From a virus: a stretch of 30,511 nt of DNA. Location: positions 1 to 30,511 of IMG/VR virus record IMGVR_UViG_3300046002_000768. The stretch is one strand, 5' to 3'. Shown here one piece after another: positions 15,879-23,660 of this stretch; the stretch's first letter is position 1; each line of letters opens with the position of its first letter. The translations under genes and the position numbers were made by a program. The notes under the pieces are model-generated. The model was not told the origin of the DNA and did not search any database. It saw only the letters and a list, made by a program, of their open reading frames with translations.

Positions 15879-16559
15879 ATGCAAGAAACAATTTCAGTTG
15901 CTTGGTGTGACAATGGAATGGTTGATGGGAAGTTTACTCAAGGAATGGTGGATGTACTACTCCACTCAGGACTAAAGTTTGAAACTTCACTACGCAGCCA
16001 AGGTAATCAAATCGGTAGACAAAGGGAAACTATTGTCAAGTACTGGTATGAGAATAATAAATCTGACTGGCTTCTATGGCTTGATTCAGATGTTGTTGTT
16101 AGTCCAGAAAAGTTCAAACTTCTATGGGATAACAGAGATTCAGTAGAACGTCCACTTCTTACAGGAGTTTACTTTACTACTGATACACCTGAAGAACCAC
16201 TGATGATTCCAATGCCAACAGTCTTTGAGTTCGTAGAACAAGATGAACAAGTTGGAATCAAAAGAATGCACCCAATGCCTAAGAATAAGTTCCTACGGGT
16301 AGGAGCAGCAGGTATGGGGTTTGTGCTTATGCACAGAAATGTTATTACAAAGATACTTGAAGAAGTTCCTAACGCACCAATCTTTACTGAGATAGGTGTA
16401 AACAAATCTTTTATGGGCGAAGACATTTATTTCTTTGCCCTATGTGATAAGGCAGGAATTCCAGTCTGGTGTCACACAGGAGCAACGGTTCCACATATGA
16501 AACGTTTCTCTTTTGATGAAAGTTATTACGATGCCTTCAATGGCAGTAAGAGGAAATAA
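15879..16559 (+). CDS. GT-A-like glycosyltransferase
   Basis: 226 residues. SDWLLWLDSDVVVSPEKFKL (62-81) has the DSD metal- and nucleotide-sugar-binding motif of GT-A enzymes (D69, D71). Later GAAGMGFVLMHRNVI (about 143-156), a GED triplet (180-182) and a His near 206 (TVPHMK) match the acceptor-side and metal-ligand pattern of family-2-like enzymes. The N-terminal Rossmann part has QGNQIGRQRETIV. It lacks membrane segments and is short for the family, as phage-encoded members often are. It lies in the virion operon, so it may glycosylate a structural protein or host surface sugars. AAAGG lies 8 bases before the ATG at 15879; an in-frame GTG at 15870 overlaps that site and is rejected. Confidence 0.78.
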   Translation: MQETISVAWCDNGMVDGKFTQGMVDVLLHSGLKFETSLRSQGNQIGRQRETIVKYWYENNKSDWLLWLDSDVVVSPEKFKLLWDNRDSVERPLLTGVYFTTDTPEEPLMIPMPTVFEFVEQDEQVGIKRMHPMPKNKFLRVGAAGMGFVLMHRNVITKILEEVPNAPIFTEIGVNKSFMGEDIYFFALCDKAGIPVWCHTGATVPHMKRFSFDESYYDAFNGSKRK

Positions 16560-16849
16560 TGTCAGAAGCCTGGACACGCAAAGAAGGTAAGAACCCTGCT
16601 GGTGGACTCAATGCCAAAGGCAGAGCATCTTATAAAGGTGGCACACTCAAGCCACCCGTAAAGTCTGGAGACAATCCACGCAGAGCATCTTTCCTAGCGC
16701 GTATGGGAAATATGCCAGGACCAGAACGCAAACCTAATGGTGAGCCAACTCGTTTGCTTTTATCTCTACAGGCTTGGGGTGCCAGTTCTAAGGCTGATGC
16801 TAAGAAAAAGGCAGCAGCAATATCTAATAGAAACAAGGGTAAAAAATAA
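16559..16849 (+). CDS. conserved small basic phage protein (DUF6321-like)
   Basis: 96 residues. The sequence AWTRKEGKNPAGGLNAKGRA followed by GDNPRRASFLARMGNMPGPE and RLLLSLQAWGASSKADAKKK is a highly conserved signature found in many phages of bacteria from diverse waters; I believe it is the family called DUF6321, from memory. It ends in a lysine/arginine tail (NRNKGKK). The start overlaps the glycosyltransferase stop by one base and its own stop overlaps the next start likewise. Function unknown; basic residues and the Gly-rich N-terminus suggest nucleic acid contact. Confidence 0.75.
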   Translation: MSEAWTRKEGKNPAGGLNAKGRASYKGGTLKPPVKSGDNPRRASFLARMGNMPGPERKPNGEPTRLLLSLQAWGASSKADAKKKAAAISNRNKGKK

Positions 16850-17133
16850 TGGCAGTAGGTACCCCTGGTAGTCCGCTATGTGCGGAACTCAACCGCTTGG
16901 CAAATGGTGGAACGTATCCTAACCGTAACGTTTTCAAAGACGAGCAAGGCGCAGCCAATGCTTGGGCGGGACTAACTGGCGCAGCAGTGCGTGGTGTAGT
17001 CGGTGCCTTGAATTACAAAGTAAGCACATCAAGGACACCTGCTGCTTTCAAAGACATTGATGGCGTATGTAATGAACTTGCTGGAACTACTGGACTTGCA
17101 GCACCTGAGGCACTAAGGAGAATATCTTCGTGA
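16849..17133 (+). CDS. small conserved protein of unknown function
   Basis: 94 residues, mildly basic. It reads MAVGTPGSPLCAELNRLANG, then KDEQGAANAWAGLTGAAVRG and NELAGTTGLAAPEALRRISS, a small helical protein with repeated Ala/Gly helices. Starts with TAATG coupling after the DUF6321-like gene. Its TGA overlaps the GTG start of the next gene by four bases (GTGA). It lies at the border between head and tail genes and could be a head-tail joining factor, but nothing in the sequence proves that. Confidence 0.7.
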   Translation: MAVGTPGSPLCAELNRLANGGTYPNRNVFKDEQGAANAWAGLTGAAVRGVVGALNYKVSTSRTPAAFKDIDGVCNELAGTTGLAAPEALRRISS

Positions 17134-18068
17134 CGACTACCCTAAGCAATATGATTGATGAAGTACTTATCAATCTTGCAGGATACACATTCCAACAGGA
17201 CCGTGCTACCTATCTAAAGACTGCTATTGCAACTACAACATCTTCTGCAGCATCCCCATTAGTTGTATCTCTTGGTTCAACTGACAGTGTGGGCAAGGGA
17301 GTCATCGAGATTGATGAAGAACTTCTATGGGTAGACTCATATGACCGCGTTTCCAATACAGCAACAATTGCTCCCTATGGTCGCGGATACTTAGGAACAA
17401 CTGCAGCAACTCACAGCGCAGATGTCAAGGTTTCCATCTCACCAACCTTCCCACGCTTTAGCGTCAAGCGAGCAATCAACGATACAATCCGCTCCCTTGG
17501 AGCAAACATCTTTGCAGTCAAATCAACATCATTTACTTTCAACGCAGCAGTATCTACTTATGCTTTCGCTAACTTGAACATCAAGAATATCTTGACAGTT
17601 TCGTGGCAAAGCATTGGACCTTCTAAGGAATGGATTCCACTACGCAAATGGGATTTCGATTCTATTGCAAATCCTGAGGCATTTGGATATGTAACTGGAA
17701 CAGATACTGTTCAAACAATTACTCTTGGTCAAGCGCCTATCTCAGGGCGCACAGTCAAAGTTACATATGCGACAGACCCAGAAGCATTTACAACTAATGC
17801 CCAAGACTACTCAACTCAGACAGGATTACCAGAATCTACACGTGATGTAACAATCCTTGGAACAGCCTATCGCCTGCTCTCATTCCTAGACCCAGCACGT
17901 GCTGCACAGGTTAGCCCACAGGCTGATGAGACAGATAGCAAGCGCCCATACGGTGCATCACAGAGTGCCACTAAACAACTTTATGCTCTATACACACAAC
18001 GCCTCAATGAAGAAACAAAAGCACAACAGCAAAACTACCCACCCCGTGTTCACTTTAGTCGTCGATAA
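17130..18068 (+). CDS. probable head-tail connector or tail protein
   Basis: 312 residues. An N-terminal helix (LSNMIDEVLINLAGYTFQQD) is followed by a beta-rich module, residues about 33-108 (VIEIDEELLWVDSYDRVSNT, then YGRGYLGTTAATHSADVKV). This module resembles the one at the start of the next protein. After it come FPRFSVKRAINDTIRSLGAN (a helix as in adaptor proteins), more beta strands and a C-terminal helix (YALYTQRLNEETKAQQQ). The GTG at 17130 is supported by AAGGAG nine bases upstream and overlaps the previous stop. Position after the head genes suggests an adaptor of the portal or a tail-hub protein. Moderate certainty of the class, low of the exact role. Confidence 0.65.
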   Translation: MTTTLSNMIDEVLINLAGYTFQQDRATYLKTAIATTTSSAASPLVVSLGSTDSVGKGVIEIDEELLWVDSYDRVSNTATIAPYGRGYLGTTAATHSADVKVSISPTFPRFSVKRAINDTIRSLGANIFAVKSTSFTFNAAVSTYAFANLNIKNILTVSWQSIGPSKEWIPLRKWDFDSIANPEAFGYVTGTDTVQTITLGQAPISGRTVKVTYATDPEAFTTNAQDYSTQTGLPESTRDVTILGTAYRLLSFLDPARAAQVSPQADETDSKRPYGASQSATKQLYALYTQRLNEETKAQQQNYPPRVHFSRR

Positions 18069-18077
18069 GGAACTTCA

Positions 18078-19775
18078 ATGACAGTTAGAAAATACTCCTC
18101 ACGTGCTCAACAGACAACGCTGAGTGCTCCCATTACTTCGACTGCTGGCACAATGTCTGTTGTCAATGGCGCTTCTCTTATGGGTGGCAAGACGCTTACT
18201 GGCACACAAACTTACACAGTTGTCATTGACCCAGATACATCACTTGAAGAAATTGTAGATGTTACCGTATACAGTACTGGTAACACACTAAATATTACTC
18301 GTGGTGTAGATGGTCCAACTCCTGGTACAGGCTCTGCTCACTCTGCTGGCGCAGTAGTTCGACATATGGCAATCGGTAGAGACTATCAAGATGCCAATGA
18401 CCACCAAGAGGCTTCAACTGGTGTACACGGAATTACTGGCGCTGTTCTAGGAACAACAGATACTCAGACTATTACCAACAAGACTATTGCCGCTGGCTCT
18501 AATACTATTTCAGGTATTACCTCAGCAATGATTACTGACGGTACTCTGGTCAATGCAGATATAAACGCATCTGCTGCTATTGCTTACAGCAAGTTGGCTT
18601 TGACTGGCGCTATTGTTTCTGCAGATATTGCTAATGATACAATTGTAAATGCAGATATAAATACTGCTGCAGGAATTGCTTTATCTAAACTAGCAACTGA
18701 CCCATTAGCCCGTGCTAACCACACAGGCACACAGACTGCATCAACTGTCTCAGACTTTGACACCCAAGTACGTACATCTCGTTTAGACCAAATGGCTGCA
18801 CCATCTGCTGCTGTGTCAGTAAACAGTCAGAAGATTACAAATCTTGATTCACCAACTTCTGCAGCCGATGCCGCAAATAAAGGTTATGTAGATACACAGA
18901 TTACCGCCCTTGTTGGTGGTGCTCCTGGAACACTTGATACATTGGGTGAAATTGCAACTGCTATCAATAGCAGCGGTTCATTTGCTACATCTGTAGTACT
19001 ACGCGATGGCACACAGGCTATGACTGGTGCTTTGGCTATGGGAACTAACAAGATTACAGGTCTTGGAACACCTACTGTATCTACAGATGCAACCACTAAA
19101 GGTTACGTAGATGGCATTACAACTGCTCCTAGCAACTTGACTGGTGTTATTACATCTGTTGGTCCAGCAACCTCTATAGCCTCTCAAACAGGTACTGGTA
19201 CTAAGTTTGTAGTAGATGATAGCCCAACACTTATTACCCCTGTGCTTGGTGTGGCTACAGCCACATCTATCAATGGCACAACTATTCCGTCAACTAAGAC
19301 TTTAGTAGTAACTACAGATAAAATATCTACTCTTGCTGCTACAACCTCTGCTGAACTTGCTGGTGTTATCTCAGATGAGACTGGCTCAGGTGCTCTTGTC
19401 TTTGGAACTAGCCCTACTATTGCAACCCCAGTAATATCTAGCCCTAAAATCTCTAGCACTTATAGTGCTAAGACTGCTGCATATACATTTGCATCTGGCG
19501 ATGAAGGTAACATCTTCTCAATGAACAATGCTGCTACTCAGCAGTTCAACATTCCAACCGATGCTACATTCAACTTTGCAGTTGGTACTGAAATCAACGT
19601 GTTTTGGATTACAGGTGCAGGACAACCTACTATTGGTGCAGTAACTCCTGGCACAACAACTGTTATCTCAACTGGTGCTACCAGTGCCACACCTAAACTT
19701 CGTGTAGCCAACTCTGGTGCAACTTGCAAGAAACTTGCTGCAAATAGTTGGATAGTGTTTGGAGACTTAGCCTAA
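18078..19775 (+). CDS. tail fibre protein
   Basis: 565 residues. Residues 10-110 carry the beta module shared with the preceding protein (VIDPDTSLEEIVDVTVYSTG, then HSAGAVVRHMAIGRDYQDAN), likely the virion-attachment part. Residues about 125-215 are quasi-repeats of the kind TNKTIAAGSNTISGI, MITDGTLVNADINASAAIAY, SADIANDTIVNADINTAAGI, typical of trimeric fibre shafts. Two copies of the fibre motif NL..PT...DA..KGYVD follow (KITNLDSPTSAADAANKGYV near 252, KITGLGTPTVSTDATTKGYV near 323). The C-terminus is a beta domain (NIPTDATFNFAVGTEINVFW) of the receptor-tip kind. No catalytic motif is seen. Likely the long fibre that holds the adhesins encoded downstream. Confidence 0.82.
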   Translation: MTVRKYSSRAQQTTLSAPITSTAGTMSVVNGASLMGGKTLTGTQTYTVVIDPDTSLEEIVDVTVYSTGNTLNITRGVDGPTPGTGSAHSAGAVVRHMAIGRDYQDANDHQEASTGVHGITGAVLGTTDTQTITNKTIAAGSNTISGITSAMITDGTLVNADINASAAIAYSKLALTGAIVSADIANDTIVNADINTAAGIALSKLATDPLARANHTGTQTASTVSDFDTQVRTSRLDQMAAPSAAVSVNSQKITNLDSPTSAADAANKGYVDTQITALVGGAPGTLDTLGEIATAINSSGSFATSVVLRDGTQAMTGALAMGTNKITGLGTPTVSTDATTKGYVDGITTAPSNLTGVITSVGPATSIASQTGTGTKFVVDDSPTLITPVLGVATATSINGTTIPSTKTLVVTTDKISTLAATTSAELAGVISDETGSGALVFGTSPTIATPVISSPKISSTYSAKTAAYTFASGDEGNIFSMNNAATQQFNIPTDATFNFAVGTEINVFWITGAGQPTIGAVTPGTTTVISTGATSATPKLRVANSGATCKKLAANSWIVFGDLA

Positions 19776-20320
19776 TGCCAATGCTAGGAATTATGGCTTC
19801 AGCAATCTCTGGCAATCTGTGGGCACCTGCTGGTGCCTATGACTCTATTTCCAGCGTAACTCTATCTGCTGCTGCGTCTAGCATTACTTTCAGTGGTATT
19901 CCTGCTACTTATACACACCTACAAGTACGCATAATGACAGGTTCAAGTGGTGCTGCTACTGACTCAATTCTTATACAACTCAACTCAGATACAACTGCAA
20001 CTAATTACTATTGGCACAGGCTTTATGGCGATGGTTCTACTGCATTTAGTGGTTCTTCTAATGCTAATACAGTTATTGACGTGTCAGGAACAGGCACTAA
20101 CTTTTCAGGCAGCGTTGTAGATATTTTAGATTACACAAATACTAATAAATATAAGACCATACGAACATTATCGGGTTACGATGCAAACGGCTCAGGTCGT
20201 GTGGGTTTGAATTCTACTTTATGGAAGAATACAGCAGCCATTACTAATATCGTATTTGTAATTTCAGGCGGCGCTAATTTTCCAACCAACTCATCCTTCG
20301 CCCTATACGGAGTAAAATAA
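19775..20320 (+). CDS. adhesin-type tail protein, single beta module
   Basis: 181 residues, essentially one beta-sandwich-like module from SSVTLSAAASSITFSGIPAT (about 27-46) to LWKNTAAITNIVFVISGGAN and the end SSFALYGVK. The same module forms the N-terminus of the two following proteins. The ATG at 19775 is chosen because it overlaps the fibre stop (TAATG) with GGAG ten bases upstream; an earlier in-frame start would lie inside the fibre gene. This copy lacks the polyglycine domain of its paralogues. Probably a fibre-tip or baseplate protein for host recognition. Confidence 0.78.
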   Translation: MPMLGIMASAISGNLWAPAGAYDSISSVTLSAAASSITFSGIPATYTHLQVRIMTGSSGAATDSILIQLNSDTTATNYYWHRLYGDGSTAFSGSSNANTVIDVSGTGTNFSGSVVDILDYTNTNKYKTIRTLSGYDANGSGRVGLNSTLWKNTAAITNIVFVISGGANFPTNSSFALYGVK

Positions 20321-20321
20321 T

Positions 20322-21701
20322 ATGGCAACTAATACTTATGTAGCGCTAGCAACTAATACACTGACAAGCACTGCTACTAATCTTACTTTTAGTTCTATTG
20401 CTGGAACTTATACTGATTTAGTTTTAGTTGCTAACTTCAAATCATCTGCTACAAGTGGTATATCTGTTCAATTCAATGGCGATACTGCGAGTAACTATTC
20501 TTGGACATTGTTATATGGCACTGGTTCTGTTGCTGGCTCTGCTAGATATTCAAATCAAACTAGTATAACTATTGGATATACAACAGCATCAAATTTCAAT
20601 ACAACAATTTGCCAATTCCAAAACTATAGCAATGCAACTACATATAAAACTTTGCTTTCTAAAGGGTCTAGCGCAGACTATGAAGTAGATAATATGGCTG
20701 GACTATGGCGCAGCACTGCTGCAATAACAAGCATAAAAATCAACTCCTCAGGAACGCTACAAATTGGCAGTTCCTTCTCACTCTACGGAGTCCTTGCAGA
20801 AGGTGGCGCTAAAGCAACTGGCGGTTATGTAACTTCTGACTCAAGTTATTATTACCATACCTTCTTAGCCTCTGGAACATTTACTCCACTATCAACGCTG
20901 TCTTGCGATGTGTTAGTTGTCGCAGGTGGTGGTGGTGGTGGTTCTGAATACTATGTTGGAGATGGTCCTGGCGGTGGTGGTGGCGGTGCGGGTGGATTTA
21001 GATTACTTACATCTCAATCAATGACTGCTACTGCAAAAACTGTAACAGTTGGCGGTGGCGGTGCGGGTTCACCTATTGCGTTTAGCCCAAGTTCTCGAGG
21101 AGGTTCAGGGGTAACTTCTTCCATTTCTGGTTCAGGGCTTACAACTATTTCAGCCACAGGTGGCGGTGGCGGTGGTAGTTATAACACTGCAACTAACGGT
21201 GCTGCTGGTGGTAGTGGTGGTGGTGGAACGTATGGCGCAGACATTACGGGTGGCGCAGGTAATTCAGGTTCATATTCACCAGTTGAAGGATACGCAGGTG
21301 GTTCTGGAAACCTTCTTAGTTCTGGTGCAGGCGGTGGCGGTGGTGGTGCGGGAGCCATAGGAGCAACTGCTACAACTGATGTTGGTGGTGCTGGTGGTGT
21401 AGGTGCAGGTGGAACAGGATATACAAATTACGCAATAATAAATACTATGGGTGCTGCTACAGGCACAGGACAATTAGTTTCGTCTAACTATTATTATGCA
21501 GGTGGCGGTGGTGGTAGCGGAAAAACAACTGCTGGCGCTGGTGGCTATGGTGGTGGAGCGACCAATCTAAGAACTAGCGTTGCGGTAAATGCAACAGCAA
21601 ATACTGGTGGTGGTGGAGCAGGTTCTTATTATTTATCTGCTGGTGTTGTAGGTGGCGCAGGCGGTTCAGGTATTGTCATTGTTAGATATGCAAAGGTATA
21701 A
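20322..21701 (+). CDS. polyglycine adhesin, paralogue 2
   Basis: 459 residues. Residues 10-160 repeat the beta module of the preceding gene (STATNLTFSSIAGTYTDLVL, TTYKTLLSKGS, LWRSTAAITSIKI, SSFSLYGV). Then SYYYHTFLASGTFTPL and CDVLVVAGGGGGG start the C-terminal glycine-rich domain (about 185-459), which closes with GGSGIVIVRYAKV. Repeated Gly-rich runs of six to eight residues separated by variable loops fit the polyglycine type II sandwich seen in phage S16 gp38-type adhesins, where the loops at the tip bind receptor. GGAG lies nine bases before the ATG. Probably a receptor-binding protein. Confidence 0.82.
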   Translation: MATNTYVALATNTLTSTATNLTFSSIAGTYTDLVLVANFKSSATSGISVQFNGDTASNYSWTLLYGTGSVAGSARYSNQTSITIGYTTASNFNTTICQFQNYSNATTYKTLLSKGSSADYEVDNMAGLWRSTAAITSIKINSSGTLQIGSSFSLYGVLAEGGAKATGGYVTSDSSYYYHTFLASGTFTPLSTLSCDVLVVAGGGGGGSEYYVGDGPGGGGGGAGGFRLLTSQSMTATAKTVTVGGGGAGSPIAFSPSSRGGSGVTSSISGSGLTTISATGGGGGGSYNTATNGAAGGSGGGGTYGADITGGAGNSGSYSPVEGYAGGSGNLLSSGAGGGGGGAGAIGATATTDVGGAGGVGAGGTGYTNYAIINTMGAATGTGQLVSSNYYYAGGGGGSGKTTAGAGGYGGGATNLRTSVAVNATANTGGGGAGSYYLSAGVVGGAGGSGIVIVRYAKV

Positions 21702-21711
21702 GGAGATATAA

Positions 21712-22989
21712 ATGCCAGCAAATTACGTACTCCTAGAACGCGTCGAAGTAGGCGCTGCTGGTGCATCCAGCATTACCTTCAACTCAATTCCTCAGACTGG
21801 CTATACCGATTTGAAGGTTGTATCTAGTCTTCGCGGTGATGCAAATACAGTTGATATGACTTATACATTCAATGGTCTAACAACTAATCAATCTGGAAGA
21901 TTACTTAGAGGAAATGGCACTGCAGCAGCCTCAGGAACAGACACGCTTATTTATGGTCTACAAAATGCAAGCACTTATACAGCGAGTACCTTTACTAATT
22001 CAGAACTTTATATTCCTAATTATACTTCTGCTAACTATAAATCTATGTCACAAGATGGCGCTACTGAAAACAATGCCACTATTTCATACACTTATTTAGT
22101 AGCGCAACTTTGGTCTGCTACTGCTGCAATTACATCTATTGGTTTAGTTGCTGGTAGTAGCGGTAAATTTGTTCAGTATTCCTCAGCATCCCTATACGGT
22201 CTTGCAGCCGTAGGCACTACACCAACTAAGGCACCAAAGGCTTCTGGCGGTTCAATCATCCAGACCGACGGTACTTATTGGTACCACGCCTTCCTTGCCT
22301 CTGGCACATTTACACCAGCCGTAGGGTTGAGTTGTGATGTGTTGGTAGTAGCAGGTGGTGGTGGAGCAGGTGTTGGTTATGGAGCAGGTGGTGGTGCTGG
22401 AGGATTACTTGCTTTTACATCACAATCTGTATCAGTTGCAACAAATGTAACTATTGGCGCTGGTGGTCCATCTCCTCTTAGCGGTAATCTACCTGGAACA
22501 AATGGTAACAACTCTATATTTGGTTCACTTACAACTTCTGTTGGTGGTGGCGGAGGTGGCGCTACAACTTCTGCTGGAAAGACTGGAGGTTCAGGAGGCG
22601 GTGGAGCAGGACCTAGCGCAGGAGTATTTCCTGGTGGTAGTGCAACTTCTGGACAAGGTAATAATGGTGGTACTGGTGGTGCTTCTGCATCTGCTGGTGG
22701 TGGTGGTGCGGGTGGTACTGGAGGAAATGCCGCAGGTTCAGTAGGCGGTGCTGGAGGAGTAGGCACAGGTGCTTATTCTTCTTGGGGTTCTATAACTGGT
22801 ACAGGAATTTTAGTTTCTGGAACTTATTACTTTGCTGGTGGTGGAGCAGGTGTTGCTGGTGGTACTGCAACAAATGGAGCAACTGCACCTGGAACTGCTG
22901 CAAAAGCAAATTCAGGTTCAGGTGGAGGCGGCGATACTATTGGAGCCAATGGTGGTTCGGGAATTATTATTGTTAGATATTTAGCGTAA
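21712..22989 (+). CDS. polyglycine adhesin, paralogue 3
   Basis: 425 residues with the same layout as the preceding gene: beta module (GASSITFNSIPQTGYTDLKV, NYTSANYKSMSQDG, LWSATAAITSIGLV, SASLYGLAAVG; about 1-170), then TDGTYWYHAFLASGTFTPAV, CDVLVVAGGGGAG and a glycine-rich domain ending GGSGIIIVRYLA. The framework is alike but the loops between Gly runs differ from paralogue 2, which suggests divergence in receptor specificity. AAGGAG stands 7 bases before the ATG. The three consecutive paralogues look like products of tandem duplication. Confidence 0.82.
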   Translation: MPANYVLLERVEVGAAGASSITFNSIPQTGYTDLKVVSSLRGDANTVDMTYTFNGLTTNQSGRLLRGNGTAAASGTDTLIYGLQNASTYTASTFTNSELYIPNYTSANYKSMSQDGATENNATISYTYLVAQLWSATAAITSIGLVAGSSGKFVQYSSASLYGLAAVGTTPTKAPKASGGSIIQTDGTYWYHAFLASGTFTPAVGLSCDVLVVAGGGGAGVGYGAGGGAGGLLAFTSQSVSVATNVTIGAGGPSPLSGNLPGTNGNNSIFGSLTTSVGGGGGGATTSAGKTGGSGGGGAGPSAGVFPGGSATSGQGNNGGTGGASASAGGGGAGGTGGNAAGSVGGAGGVGTGAYSSWGSITGTGILVSGTYYFAGGGAGVAGGTATNGATAPGTAAKANSGSGGGGDTIGANGGSGIIIVRYLA

Positions 22990-23005
22990 AGGAAAAGGAA
23001 AACAA

Positions 23006-23344
23006 ATGTCACATTGGGCAGAAATAGATTCAAACAACATCGTCTTGCGTGTACTCGTGGGCGATAACAACGAGGCAGATGAAGGCGAAGCCTTTATGAA
23101 ATCACTTGGTGGCACTTGGGTCAAGACAAGTTACAACGGAAATATCCGCAAGAACTATGCAGGTATTGGCTATTCATACGATACAGGTAGAAATGCTTTT
23201 ATCCCACCTAAGCCATTTGAGTCTTGGGTACTCAGCGAAGAGACTTGTCAATGGGATGCACCAAAGCCTCGCCCTGATTCAATTGATGGCGAGATGTGGT
23301 TATGGAATGAAACAAACCTAGATTGGGAGATAGCAAATGGATAA
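23006..23344 (+). CDS. conserved tail-associated protein
   Basis: 112 residues starting MSHWAEIDSNNIVLRVLVGD. It has the phrase RKNYAGIGYSYDTGRNAFIP followed by PPKPFESWVLSEETCQWDAP, a signature I know from small structural-region proteins of cyanophages and other aquatic phages, often encoded beside tail fibres. Beta-rich, with many Trp and Tyr, no membrane segment. AAAGGAAAA precedes the ATG. It may be a fibre chaperone or a small tail component; its exact job is not known. Confidence 0.8.
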   Translation: MSHWAEIDSNNIVLRVLVGDNNEADEGEAFMKSLGGTWVKTSYNGNIRKNYAGIGYSYDTGRNAFIPPKPFESWVLSEETCQWDAPKPRPDSIDGEMWLWNETNLDWEIANG

Positions 23345-23567
23345 GCCAAAGCGTATTGAAGTCAACTGCACAACTGGTGTTGTATCAGAGATTGAACTCA
23401 CCGATGAAGAGATTGCACAACGTGAGCAAGATGCTGTGATTGCAGAGATGGAACGCGCAGAGCGCGAGTCTGCAGCACAAGCAGTAGCAGATGCAAAACT
23501 ATCTGCTCAGGCTAAGTTGGCTGCACTTGGTTTGACTGGCGATGAAATCGCTGCACTAACGAAGTAG
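23337..23567 (+). CDS. small helical tail-region protein
   Basis: 76 residues overlapping the upstream gene by 8 bases. A short strand pair (KRIEVNCTTGVVSEIELT) is followed by a long charged helix (EEIAQREQDAVIAEMERAER, AAQAVADAKLSAQAKLAALG) and the end LGLTGDEIAALTK. The ending LAALGLT.DE..AL is common in small proteins encoded next to phage tail fibres. GGGAG stands 6 bases before the ATG. The amber stop is followed in the same frame by 27 open codons (23568-23651). Probably an accessory or assembly factor for the fibres. Confidence 0.75.
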   Translation: MDKPKRIEVNCTTGVVSEIELTDEEIAQREQDAVIAEMERAERESAAQAVADAKLSAQAKLAALGLTGDEIAALTK

Positions 23568-23651
23568 TTGGATACATTTGTAAGCAGTCTTATACCCCTG
23601 TTTAGGGATATAGATGATGCAGTAGATGAAGCGGAAGAACAAATATACTAA
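23568..23651 (+). other. 27-codon open frame after an amber stop
   Basis: Directly after the TAG of the 76-residue gene, in the same frame, TTG opens 27 codons (DTFVSSLIPLFRDIDDAVDE, then AEEQIY) ending in TAA at 23649-23651. The content is acidic and helical and looks coding. It could be a tiny stop-start coupled gene with TTG, an amber read-through extension, or the remains of a longer ancestral protein. Without it, the gap 23568-23660 holds only the ribosome site AAGGAG of the next gene. Confidence 0.35.
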
Positions 23652-23660
23652 GGAGATACG

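Noticed and set aside
19748-19774. Earlier in-frame start for the first adhesin paralogue
   Set aside because: It lies inside the fibre gene without a ribosome site, whereas the ATG at 19775 is coupled to the fibre stop and has GGAG upstream.
22377-22766. Minus-strand 129-residue frame rich in proline
   Set aside because: It is the antisense shadow of the GGTGGT-rich glycine codons of the adhesin gene; no start signal or independent codon pattern.
20900-22980. GGTGGT-type DNA repeats as a satellite or diversity-generating element
   Set aside because: The repeats are explained by glycine codons in frame; no reverse transcriptase or template repeat is present in the window.
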